Shown here: positions 10,148-18,407 of the stretch, in pieces | Layout: the number at the start of each line of letters is the position of its first letter | Position numbering within the stretch: position 1 is the first letter of the stretch | From: an uncultured Verrucomicrobiota bacterium | GTDB taxonomy: Bacteria > Verrucomicrobiota > Verrucomicrobiia > Verrucomicrobiales > DEV007 | Assembly (NCBI GenBank): GCA_902510815.1 | Contig: CABXDI010000005.1 | Span: 1 to 59,678 of the forward strand | Direction: 5' to 3' | DNA: 59,678 bases | Translations under genes and position numbers: made by a program | Notes under the pieces: generated by a model | Database searches by the model: none | What the model was told of the DNA's origin: nothing | Seen by the model: the letters and a program-made list of their open reading frames with translations, nothing else

Positions 10148-10175
10148 TTGTAAGATTCTCTTTAAACAATATACA
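10148..10175 (+). promoter_or_regulatory. Candidate sigma-70 promoter for the FG-GAP/ASPIC gene
   Basis: TTGTAA (10148-10153) and TATACA (10170-10175) are separated by 16 bases, in the divergent gap between the CotH gene and the FG-GAP gene. The predicted start would fall near 10182. Both boxes are imperfect and the region is AT-rich, so this could be chance. Confidence 0.3.
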
Positions 10176-10264
10176 GCTTTTTTAGTTTCTTGTGATAGCT
10201 AATTTTCTTTAAGGAAATGCCATCAAAAATGCGTTATATGTCCATAATATTAATGAATTGTGTG

Positions 10265-13200
10265 ATGAGGCCAAAACGAATCCTTTTAGTTTCTCTGTTT
10301 TTTATATTGTGTTCTTGCAGTGGCCCTGAATCTGAAACGGGAGTTACATATTCTAAAAACGAATGGAGGATTGCACCTTTCGTCGAGGTTGATGATTGGG
10401 TTCAGAAGAGAGCCCTTGGAGGAAATAATGAAGATTTAAAAGGGGAGCAGCTTTTTGAAAAGATAGAGGGTCCATCTATAGGTATTGATTTTCACAATCA
10501 ACTCAATGATGAGAATATTAAGAATTATCTTCTCAGTGGTGCGGGTCTTACGATAGGTGATTTTGATAATAATGGTTTGCCTGATCTTTTTTTAGTTTCT
10601 CAAGATGGACCTAATAAGCTTTTTAGGCAGACGTCACCTTGGGAGTTTGAGGATGTCACGGAGAGGGCTGGAATAGCAGACACCAAGTCATGGGGTTCGG
10701 GAGCAGCGTTTGTTGACATCAATAATGATGGGTCATTAGATCTTTATGTTTGTAATAAAGGCAACTCTGATGAGATCTATATGAATCAGGGAAACGGTAC
10801 ATTCAATGGTGGCTTTGTGGGTGGATCAAAAAATCCATTACGGGCACCTACGATGGTTGCTTTTGCTGATTACGATGGGGATGGCGATTTGGACTTTTAT
10901 CGTACTGCGACAAGGCTCATTTCAATGAATGAAATTTTTGATGGAAAAGTGCTGACTCAAAAAGATGATAAAGGAATCGTCAGAGCTCACCCAACTCAGG
11001 CTGACCAGTTTGTGATGATAGACGGCCTTCCTCGTGAGCTTGGAACCTATGATCGTCTCTTTCGTAATGAAGGATCTGGAGAAGGAGGTATGCCTAAGTT
11101 GGTAGACGTGACTCGGCAGTCGGGTATTAATATTGCAAGAGAACATGGTCTGGCTGCTGTCTGGTGGGACTACAATGAAGATGGTTGGCCTGACCTATAC
11201 GTGTCGAATGACTTCCACACGCCTGATCACCTTTACAGGAATAATGGAGATTCAACGTTTACCGAGGTTACAGAGGAGGCCTTGGCCTATACATCGTGGA
11301 ATTCGATGGGGTCTGATTTTTCAGACATCAATAATGATGGGCTTTTTGACTATCTTAGTACCGATATGTCGGCAACGACACACTTCAAGCAGAAGACCAT
11401 GATGGGAGCCATGATCGATACAGCATGGTTCCTTGATAATCTTGAACCTCGTCAGTACATGCGAAATGTGATGCATGTGAATACTGGCACAGGAAAATTT
11501 GTTGATGTTGCATTTCACGCTGGGATCGATAGTACGGATTGGACTTGGGCTGCCATATTCGGGGATCTTGATAATGATGGGTTTGAGGATGTTTTTTTTA
11601 CGAATGGGATTGAAAGAAATGTGCAAGATTCGGATCGTACGATCCGAATGCAGCAAGCGAGTCAAGGTGGTGCAAGTTCCGTGGAGTTAAGAAAAATGTT
11701 TCTTGATTCTCCAAGATTTAAAGAAAAGAACCTAGCCTTCCGTAACCTAGGCAATTTCAAGTTTGATAATTTAAGTGAAGCGTGGGGAGTAGACGATGAA
11801 ACTGTCAGCCATGGTGCTGTCTTTTCTGATATAGATAGGGATGGCGACCTTGACATTATCGTAAACAATATGAACGACCCTGTCGGTATTTATAAAAACA
11901 ATAGTCACCTTTCACAAAATAAATTCTCTCCCAATTCTGCCCAATCAATCATTATTAGTCTAAGGGGTGTTAACAGTAATTCTTTTGGTTTGGGAACTAG
12001 ACTGACAATGGAGATATCCAATGGACGAGTAATGAATCGTATTGTGACTAGTTCTCGTGGCTACATGAGTGGAGCTGAGCCAGTCACCCATTTTGGTTGG
12101 CCTTCGTCTTGGGGGGAACCCGAAGAACTTATTGTCCATTGGCCGAATGGCCAATCACAAAGAGTTAAGAATTTAGTTTCTGGTTGGCATTATATGATTT
12201 CTGAAAAAGTAGAGGGACAAAGTAAAAAACCTGATGAGCTCAAGGTAAATAGTCTTTTCAACCAAATCGATGGAGCCTTAGGTATTAAATTTAACCATAG
12301 TGAAAATTTTTATGATGATTTCAAAACTCAGCCCCTTCTGCCCAATAGGCTTTCAAGGTTTGGGCCCGCGCTTGCGGTAGGGGATATTGATGGAGACGGA
12401 GACAAGGATGTTTTCTTGGGGGCGGCAAGAGATAGGGAAAGTGCTATTTTTATTCAGAATGGTTCAAATGAATTTGAGCGGATTGCATGCCCAGCCTTAA
12501 AGGCTGATCAGATCTATGAAGACGTTGATGCGGTCTGGTTTGATTTTGAAAATGACGGTGACCAGGATCTTTACGTCGTTAGTGGTGGAGCAAACCAGCC
12601 TTCAGAACACGACGATTATCAAGATCGTTTATACCTGAATGATGGTTCGGGGCAGTTACTTAGATCTGCTAAAGGAATCATTCCTGAATTCAAATTTAGT
12701 GGAAGTAGAGTAGCTGCTGAGGACTTTGATAAGGATGGAGACCTTGACCTATTTATAGGTTCTCGATTCGTTCCCGGAAAATATCCTACTAGCCCTGAGA
12801 GCGTTTTACTAATAAATGAAAATGGAAAGTTTTCTAAAGTTCAATCTGCTGCTAACTCCTCTGGAATGGTCACCGATGTGAAATGGGCAGACATAAATGG
12901 AGACGAGCGCGTTGATCTTGTCTTAGCTACAGAATGGGGGCCTGTCCGTGTTTATGAAAACAAAGAAGACGGTTTCAAAGAAATTACAAAAAGCATTGGT
13001 CTTAATGAATTTACAGGCTGGTGGAATTGTGTGCTCGCTGCTGATATTGATCAGGACGGAGACAATGATATTATCGCCGGTAACTTTGGAACAAACACCA
13101 AATACTCAGCTTCAAGGAAGAAGCCGGCCACACTATTCGCATCAGATTTTGGCAAGACCGGGGATCTTCAACTTGTAGAGGCGCAGTTCAAGGAAGGTAA

Positions 13201-13750
13201 GCTTTTGCCGATTCGCGGGAGGAGTTGTTCTACTACGGCTATGCCACATCTTTTGAAAAGGGTTCCCACCTATTCATCATTTGCCAGTAAAACAATTAAC
13301 GAAATTTATACACCTCAGGCGATTCAGGAGTCTATAAGGTTAGAAATCAACACTCTTGACTCGATGCTTTTTCGTAACGATGGCAAAGGAAAATTTATCG
13401 CGGAACCTTTGCCTTTTCTTTCTCAAATGGCTCCAATCATGGATCTTGCAATTACTGATCTGAATCAAGATGGTCTAAAGGAAATTATCGTTGCTCAGAA
13501 TTTTAATGCAGCTCAACGCGAGACTGGTCGTATGAATGCCGGGCTCGGAGTCGTAATCGAAATGAAATCTGACCAAAGTTTGAATGAGCTTTGGCCAAGA
13601 GAAAGTGGATTTCACTCAAGATCGGACCCTAGGAGGGTGATTCTTGAGGATTTTGGTAAGGATGGCAAATTTGAGATTCTCTTAGGTCGAAATAATGGAA
13701 AATTTGAACTTTTTCAGACAAAATCTATCGATAAAATAGAAAAGCCCTAA
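10265..13750 (+). CDS. FG-GAP/VCBS repeat lipoprotein with central ASPIC-UnbV domain
   Basis: The frame opens at 10217, but the ATG at 10265 starts directly at MRPKRILLVSLFFILCSCSG, a lipoprotein signal with the acylated Cys probably in CSCS (position 18 from this start). Calcium-type FG-GAP repeats (DFDNNGLPDLFL, DYDGDGDLDFY, DIDRDGDLDIIV) form a propeller over about residues 85-540. An ASPIC/UnbV domain follows at about 560-650, with SSRGYMSGAEPVTHFGW and VHWPNGQSQ. A second repeat block runs to the end and includes GRSCSTTAMP and YSSFASKT, which is shared with the gene at 18408. The protein belongs to the CRTAC1-like family, is probably surface anchored, and its function is unknown. It lacks the second C-terminal ASPIC domain that the 18408 paralogue has. 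Confidence 0.85.
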   Translation: MRPKRILLVSLFFILCSCSGPESETGVTYSKNEWRIAPFVEVDDWVQKRALGGNNEDLKGEQLFEKIEGPSIGIDFHNQLNDENIKNYLLSGAGLTIGDFDNNGLPDLFLVSQDGPNKLFRQTSPWEFEDVTERAGIADTKSWGSGAAFVDINNDGSLDLYVCNKGNSDEIYMNQGNGTFNGGFVGGSKNPLRAPTMVAFADYDGDGDLDFYRTATRLISMNEIFDGKVLTQKDDKGIVRAHPTQADQFVMIDGLPRELGTYDRLFRNEGSGEGGMPKLVDVTRQSGINIAREHGLAAVWWDYNEDGWPDLYVSNDFHTPDHLYRNNGDSTFTEVTEEALAYTSWNSMGSDFSDINNDGLFDYLSTDMSATTHFKQKTMMGAMIDTAWFLDNLEPRQYMRNVMHVNTGTGKFVDVAFHAGIDSTDWTWAAIFGDLDNDGFEDVFFTNGIERNVQDSDRTIRMQQASQGGASSVELRKMFLDSPRFKEKNLAFRNLGNFKFDNLSEAWGVDDETVSHGAVFSDIDRDGDLDIIVNNMNDPVGIYKNNSHLSQNKFSPNSAQSIIISLRGVNSNSFGLGTRLTMEISNGRVMNRIVTSSRGYMSGAEPVTHFGWPSSWGEPEELIVHWPNGQSQRVKNLVSGWHYMISEKVEGQSKKPDELKVNSLFNQIDGALGIKFNHSENFYDDFKTQPLLPNRLSRFGPALAVGDIDGDGDKDVFLGAARDRESAIFIQNGSNEFERIACPALKADQIYEDVDAVWFDFENDGDQDLYVVSGGANQPSEHDDYQDRLYLNDGSGQLLRSAKGIIPEFKFSGSRVAAEDFDKDGDLDLFIGSRFVPGKYPTSPESVLLINENGKFSKVQSAANSSGMVTDVKWADINGDERVDLVLATEWGPVRVYENKEDGFKEITKSIGLNEFTGWWNCVLAADIDQDGDNDIIAGNFGTNTKYSASRKKPATLFASDFGKTGDLQLVEAQFKEGKLLPIRGRSCSTTAMPHLLKRVPTYSSFASKTINEIYTPQAIQESIRLEINTLDSMLFRNDGKGKFIAEPLPFLSQMAPIMDLAITDLNQDGLKEIIVAQNFNAAQRETGRMNAGLGVVIEMKSDQSLNELWPRESGFHSRSDPRRVILEDFGKDGKFEILLGRNNGKFELFQTKSIDKIEKP

Positions 13751-13764
13751 TAAATAGGGTTTTT
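13741..13764 (+). terminator. Weak terminator overlapping the stop codon
   Basis: AAAGCCCTA (13741-13749) pairs with TAGGGTTTT (13755-13763) around a five-base loop, with one wobble pair, and the right arm runs into a short T stretch. It overlaps the TAA stop of the FG-GAP gene. The GC core is only a few pairs, so efficiency is uncertain. Confidence 0.45.
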
Positions 13765-13854
13765 GCAGATTTTATTTCGAGGTCGAACCTTTTGATATTG
13801 GTTGCTTTCGCCTTGATTTTCATGCTTTAGGATGATATTTTCACCACACTAAAG

Positions 13855-14571
13855 ATGAAAACCCCATTATTTATTTTTCTACTCGCCTCTTCTATTGCTG
13901 CCAATGGAGCAATAACAATTCTTGAAGACAATTGGGATGACATTGGGGCAGGCGCTGCAAACGGTTTAGGTACTGGAAACAATGCTGCAAAGACAACTCC
14001 AATAGCAGACCCTACTGGATCTGGACGTGGAAATGTTGGTGCCGTTGATATTGGAAAGCTCAAAGCTGATGGTAGTGGTCCTTTAGGAACTTCTCCTTGG
14101 GGTGAGTTAAGAGCACCTTGGCCTGGATCAATTGATCTTCCTGCTTCCGCTGTCGCAGGAACTGATTCTATTACAATTAGTGCTGATCTTTATATTCCAG
14201 CAGATACAACTTTTGATACAGATGCTACTGGCAATGGTGCAGCTGACAGATTCAACATGATCGTGCGTTGGAATGGAATTAACCAAGGTGCAGGTAATAA
14301 GAAATGGAATTGGGACTCACTCGCTGCTGACACATGGCACAGTTTAGAATTTACTACGCTCATTAAAGAAAATGATAACGATGGTAACGCGACCACATCA
14401 ATCATCCCAATTTTCAGCTTCTACGATAGATCAAATAACGCTGCACCTGGAACTGCAGCATATATTGATAATGTGAAAATCTCTGTTTCTACTAGTGCGA
14501 TTCCTGAGCCCAGCGTTGGAGTTCTTGCAATCTTAGGTTCTCTTGTTTTTCTTAGACGTCGTAGACGTTAA
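13855..14571 (+). CDS. PEP-CTERM sorted protein with a single copy of a repeat domain
   Basis: This 238-residue protein has a signal peptide (MKTPLFIFLLASSIAANG). One ~190-residue domain is marked by GTGNNAAKT, SGRGNVG, ELRAPWPGSIDLP, DRFNMIVRWNGINQG and AAYIDNVKI. The C-terminus is a textbook PEP-CTERM signal: IPEPSVG, a hydrophobic segment (VLAILGSLVFL) and RRRRR. Such proteins are processed by an exosortase and delivered to the cell surface, often with exopolysaccharide. No exosortase gene is visible in this window. The domain is reminiscent of a beta-sandwich carbohydrate-binding module, which is inference only. The next gene carries three copies of the same domain and lies about 100 bases downstream on the same strand. 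Confidence 0.85.
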   Translation: MKTPLFIFLLASSIAANGAITILEDNWDDIGAGAANGLGTGNNAAKTTPIADPTGSGRGNVGAVDIGKLKADGSGPLGTSPWGELRAPWPGSIDLPASAVAGTDSITISADLYIPADTTFDTDATGNGAADRFNMIVRWNGINQGAGNKKWNWDSLAADTWHSLEFTTLIKENDNDGNATTSIIPIFSFYDRSNNAAPGTAAYIDNVKISVSTSAIPEPSVGVLAILGSLVFLRRRRR

Positions 14572-14637
14572 TCTTTAGCAATAACCTTTAGGCTTTTCTC
14601 TTGATAAAGATTTAAGCAATTAACAATACATTCACGT

Positions 14638-14655
14638 ACGAACGTTAATGTTCGT
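14638..14655. promoter_or_regulatory. Near-perfect palindrome upstream of the three-copy repeat gene
   Basis: ACGAACGTTAATGTTCGT is an 18-base inverted repeat with perfect outer arms (ACGAAC/GTTCGT) and a near-symmetrical centre. It ends 19 bases before the ATG at 14675. Its position suits an operator; no regulator gene is nearby. It could instead be an RNA hairpin in the leader. Confidence 0.4.
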
Positions 14656-14674
14656 CAAAATATCGTTTAAAAAC

Positions 14675-17326
14675 ATGAAGAAACTTTTACTCTTTGCTCT
14701 TTCAGGGCTTGCATGCCTTTCATTCTCTACTGCCCAAAACATCATTATTCTAGAGGATGATTTTGATACTACTGATGGTCTAGGCACGGGAAACAATGCC
14801 GGTAAAACAACCACTATTGAGGACCCTACTGGATCTGGCCGTGGTAATATAGGTTCTGTAAATATTGGAGATCCCTCAGGTACTTCTCCGTGGGGAGAAT
14901 TAAGAGCGCCTTGGCCTGGATCTATTGATCTTCCTAGTGAAACCGTCCCAGGTGAGGACACTTTCACCATGAAAGTGGATTTATATATTCCATCAGATAC
15001 TACTTTTGATACTGACCCTGCGGATAACGGAGCTCCTGACCGATTTAACATGATTGTTCGCTGGAATGGAATTAACCAAGCTGCAGCTAATAAGAAATGG
15101 GAATGGGATTCCCTCGAGGCTGATACATGGCATTCTTTGGAATTTACTGGAACCATCAACGCTAAGGACAACGAAAACGAAGTCACTACCTCAGTCATTC
15201 CTATTCTCAGTTTTTATGATAGATCAAATAATGCAGAGGTTGGTGTTGCTGCCTATATAGATAACTTTGTTCTTGAGGTTTCAGTACCACCCGAACCAGA
15301 TGATCCGAATTTGGTAGTCGATTCAACTTTTTCTTTTGGAGATTCAGAACAGGGACAGGGACCATATACGAAAGCTTTAACTCTCACTAATGATGGAGAA
15401 GATGAAATTCTTGAGGTGACTGAACTAAGTCTATCAGGCTCTAATCAGGAATCATTTTCAATTACTGCAGATTTACCATTGAGTTTAGATCCGGGAGAAA
15501 GCGTTGATCTTGAAGTTCAATTTGATCCTGATGGAGAGATTGGACTATTCGAGGCGGTGCTTGAGATTAATTCTAATGATGATGATGTTCAGGTAAACTT
15601 TATTGGTAAAGTTGGTGAGGCTAACGTGATTGTTCTTATAGAGGATAATTTTGATAATATTAGAGGCCTTGGAACTGGAAATAATGCCGGTAAGTTAACT
15701 ATTGTGCCAGACCCAGCCGATTCTGGTCGTGGCAATGTTGGATCAGTTAATATTGGAGATCCAAGCGGCACTAGTCCATGGGGAGAGGTCAGAGCGCCAT
15801 GGCCTGGTTCGCTAGATATTCCTGCGGAGACTGTCCCTGGTCAGGAAACTTTTGATATGCAAGTTGATCTTTATATTCCTAGTGATACGACTTTCAATTC
15901 GGCTGATGGGCCTGACCGTTTTAACATGATTATTCGTTGGAATGGAATTAATCAAGGTGCCAAAAATCAGAAATGGGAGTGGGATACACTTGAGGCTGAT
16001 AAATGGCACACTCTCAACATGACTGGAGTCCTTGCTGATGCGGATAGAGATGGAAATCCTCTCCAGACCATAATTCCTATTCTGAGTTTTTATGACAAGA
16101 CTAACGATGCTGAGCCCGGAGTTGCTGCATATATTGATAACTTTAAGATTAAAGTAACGACTCCTGACGAGGATCCTAATTTGGCAGTTAGTGCTTTTCT
16201 TGATTATGGTGAACTAACCCAGGGAGAGGGGCCTTTCATTAGGAAAATGGAAATTACTAATTCTGGTTCAACTAAGGATCTTAATATTAGTAGTGCTTCT
16301 TTTTTAGGTCCTAATAAAGAATTATTTAGTTTTGCTGAAGATACATTTCCTCTCAAAATTGCTCCTAATGAGACCGTGAATTTAGATCTTATTTTTGATC
16401 CAGGCGTTAGCCTTGGGCTCTTTGAGGCTAGTGTTACTCTTGCAAGTGATGATGAAACTGATTCTGAGGTTGTCATAAATGTTAATGGTTCAGTTCTTGC
16501 TCCATTTAAAGGTGAAGAGCTCGTTATTAATGGTGACTTTGAATCAGGTGATCTTACGGCTTGGCGAGATAATGCTCGTTTCAACTACACATCTGAGACA
16601 GTGCGGAGTGGCGAAGGAGCCGGTGAATTTAATCTATCAGCTGGTCAACAATGGGGTGAGGCTCGACTTGCGGCCCCGTCTCCACCAGCGCTTCCCGACA
16701 AACCTCAAGAGATTGAAGTGACTGCCGATATGATTGGTAAGGCTTATGAATATTCTGCTTGGTATTATCGACCTTCAGAAGGTGGAATGGCACCTGATGA
16801 CACAATACGCATGATTTTACGTTGGAATGGTATTTCGCAAGGATCTAGGGCTCATGCAATCACTAAAGTGGGAGACATTCCTGTCGATACTTGGTTCCAG
16901 GTCAAAGCAAAAGGTGAAATCCCTGAGCTGGCAAATGATGGTGAGCCAGTAATCTCAATGCTACCAATTTGGAGTTTCCAAGATGTTGGATCTAATTCAC
17001 TGGGAGGTGAAGTGATGTACATCGATGATGTGAGCCTAAAGATATCATCTCCTGCAGGACCTGATCCTCTTGCAATTACTAGTTTTGAAATAGATAATGA
17101 TAATGATGAAATTCGTCTTTCTTGGAACGCTGTTCTAGGAGCTCTTTACGCTGTAGATAGAAGTACTGCGCTAGGTGGAGAAAATGCGAATGAAGGTTTC
17201 TGGGAAGAGCTCGATGATTCGATAATTGCTGAAGATGAGGAGAGTACCTTTATAGATGAAGGTGCAGCTTCACTCGGTGAGCCAAGGTTGTTTTACCGAG
17301 TGAGACTCATTTCCTTGCCTGAGTAG
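14675..17326 (+). CDS. Secreted protein with three copies of the PEP-CTERM neighbour's domain
   Basis: I use the ATG at 14675 because it begins a signal peptide (MKKLLLFALSGLACLSFSTAQ); an in-frame ATG at 14648 adds nine residues and overlaps a palindrome. With that start, the repeat domain occurs at about 22-204 and 317-496, both with RAPWPGS and RFNM(I/V)(I)RWNGINQ, and more divergently at 613-790 (MILRWNGISQG). Between copies lie two abnormal-spindle/choice-of-anchor-D type domains (about 213-312 and 503-608; SLDPGESVDLEVQFDP and KIAPNETVNLDLIFDP). The end is the Verrucomicrobial C-terminal module (SWNAVLGALYAVDRS...LFYRVRL). There is no PEP-CTERM tail, in contrast to the neighbour. It is probably exported, perhaps binding glycans. 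Its stop is six bases from the stop of the convergent gene. Confidence 0.8.
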   Translation: MKKLLLFALSGLACLSFSTAQNIIILEDDFDTTDGLGTGNNAGKTTTIEDPTGSGRGNIGSVNIGDPSGTSPWGELRAPWPGSIDLPSETVPGEDTFTMKVDLYIPSDTTFDTDPADNGAPDRFNMIVRWNGINQAAANKKWEWDSLEADTWHSLEFTGTINAKDNENEVTTSVIPILSFYDRSNNAEVGVAAYIDNFVLEVSVPPEPDDPNLVVDSTFSFGDSEQGQGPYTKALTLTNDGEDEILEVTELSLSGSNQESFSITADLPLSLDPGESVDLEVQFDPDGEIGLFEAVLEINSNDDDVQVNFIGKVGEANVIVLIEDNFDNIRGLGTGNNAGKLTIVPDPADSGRGNVGSVNIGDPSGTSPWGEVRAPWPGSLDIPAETVPGQETFDMQVDLYIPSDTTFNSADGPDRFNMIIRWNGINQGAKNQKWEWDTLEADKWHTLNMTGVLADADRDGNPLQTIIPILSFYDKTNDAEPGVAAYIDNFKIKVTTPDEDPNLAVSAFLDYGELTQGEGPFIRKMEITNSGSTKDLNISSASFLGPNKELFSFAEDTFPLKIAPNETVNLDLIFDPGVSLGLFEASVTLASDDETDSEVVINVNGSVLAPFKGEELVINGDFESGDLTAWRDNARFNYTSETVRSGEGAGEFNLSAGQQWGEARLAAPSPPALPDKPQEIEVTADMIGKAYEYSAWYYRPSEGGMAPDDTIRMILRWNGISQGSRAHAITKVGDIPVDTWFQVKAKGEIPELANDGEPVISMLPIWSFQDVGSNSLGGEVMYIDDVSLKISSPAGPDPLAITSFEIDNDNDEIRLSWNAVLGALYAVDRSTALGGENANEGFWEELDDSIIAEDEESTFIDEGAASLGEPRLFYRVRLISLPE

Positions 17327-17332
17327 TTATAG

Positions 17333-18295
17333 CTATTGCAAAGGCTCTGAGCCCGATTTAACTCGAGCATTGTTCTTATTAATCTTAATCTTTACGGTTG
17401 AGACAACTGCCCTGTGGTCAGAAGGCCATGGATTAAGAACAATATGAGCATTCCTATTGTTTTCGCCTACGATTTGACTATCTACAATCTCTGCTCCTTT
17501 TGAGAAAACAAAGTCGATCCTGTCATGAAAATCATTAGGATCTTCAGGCTTTGTAATATTAGTCCAAGTATAACCTCTCTCTTTAATTTCATTAGTATGA
17601 ATTTTTCGGAAAGTGTCTATTAGGCCAGCTTGTACTACTTTGGTTGTGGTAGGAAATTTCACCTCTAATGGAACTATTTTTTTTTCTGCGGCCCGTTTAG
17701 TCCAGTCTTGAAAAGAGGGTTCATTAAAGTCTCCAGTAATAAAGACAGGTTCTCCTAATTTGAGGGTTGGAATAACTTCTTTGAGTAATCTGTCTACCTG
17801 ATCGCCGCGTGATTTATTTGCCCAATGAATTGCTTCTTCTGCCGTTTTAATGAATGGAGCATTTCCATAAGGGATTTTTTTGAGTTGATATGGCTGATAG
17901 GGCGAGGGTCTAAAATGGGCATTAAAAAAATGAACTTTAGTACTCTCTGTGACGCTAATTGTAGCTCCCCATTTATTGGCAGTACTACTCTCAATTGGGA
18001 AACGACTAATTATTGAGGTATTTCCGCCCTGAGCAAGGTGGTGCCAGCCTAGTGAGTCAGCAATAATTTTACTAGAATCATTTGATTTAGAAATAGTTTC
18101 CTGCATTCCCACGATATCAGCTTTTGACTTTCTTATAGCTTCTGTCGTGCGCTCAAGTGGCTGTCCTCCTGCAGCACCCCCTATCCAAATATTGAAAGTC
18201 ATTACGCGCAGGGTTTTTACTTCCTCGCTAATACATAGGGGTAATGAAATAAGGAAAAAAATTGCAAATAGAATAGAAAATATAGATTTTTTCAC
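17333..18295 (-). CDS. Secreted endonuclease/exonuclease/phosphatase-family protein
   Basis: This 320-residue protein has a signal peptide (MKKSIFSILFAIFFLISLPLCIS) and the complete set of EEP-fold motifs: TFNIW (Asn35), GMQET (Glu66), NAHF (His127), GDFNEP (Asp189, Asn191), HDRIDFVF (Asp261) and WPSDHRAV (Asp293, His294). The family hydrolyses phosphodiester or phosphomonoester bonds in nucleic acids, inositol phosphates or sphingomyelin, usually with Mg2+. All catalytic residues appear present, so it is probably active in the periplasm or outside, but substrate cannot be told. It is convergent with the preceding gene and divergent from the FG-GAP gene at 18408. Confidence 0.85.
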   Translation of the reverse strand: MKKSIFSILFAIFFLISLPLCISEEVKTLRVMTFNIWIGGAAGGQPLERTTEAIRKSKADIVGMQETISKSNDSSKIIADSLGWHHLAQGGNTSIISRFPIESSTANKWGATISVTESTKVHFFNAHFRPSPYQPYQLKKIPYGNAPFIKTAEEAIHWANKSRGDQVDRLLKEVIPTLKLGEPVFITGDFNEPSFQDWTKRAAEKKIVPLEVKFPTTTKVVQAGLIDTFRKIHTNEIKERGYTWTNITKPEDPNDFHDRIDFVFSKGAEIVDSQIVGENNRNAHIVLNPWPSDHRAVVSTVKIKINKNNARVKSGSEPLQ

Positions 18296-18329
18296 AATTG
18301 TTTATGTTTTGTTTTATATGACTTGGTAT

Positions 18330-18358
18330 TTGCCTAATTGACTAAGAGTAAGTATTAT
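18330..18358 (+). promoter_or_regulatory. Candidate sigma-70 promoter for the FG-GAP operon
   Basis: TTGCCT (18330-18335) and TATTAT (18353-18358) are 17 bases apart in the divergent gap between the EEP gene and the FG-GAP gene. The start would be near 18365, giving a leader of about 43 bases before the ATG at 18408. Confidence 0.45.
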
Positions 18359-18407
18359 ATATGCCCCCTGTGAATAATTCTCCTTAATTTTTCATAGTTT
18401 AGGAATC

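Noticed and set aside
14632..15198. 188-residue antisense frame opposite the repeat-domain gene
   Set aside because: It mirrors the coding strand of a gene with strong domain evidence and has no motif or signal of its own.
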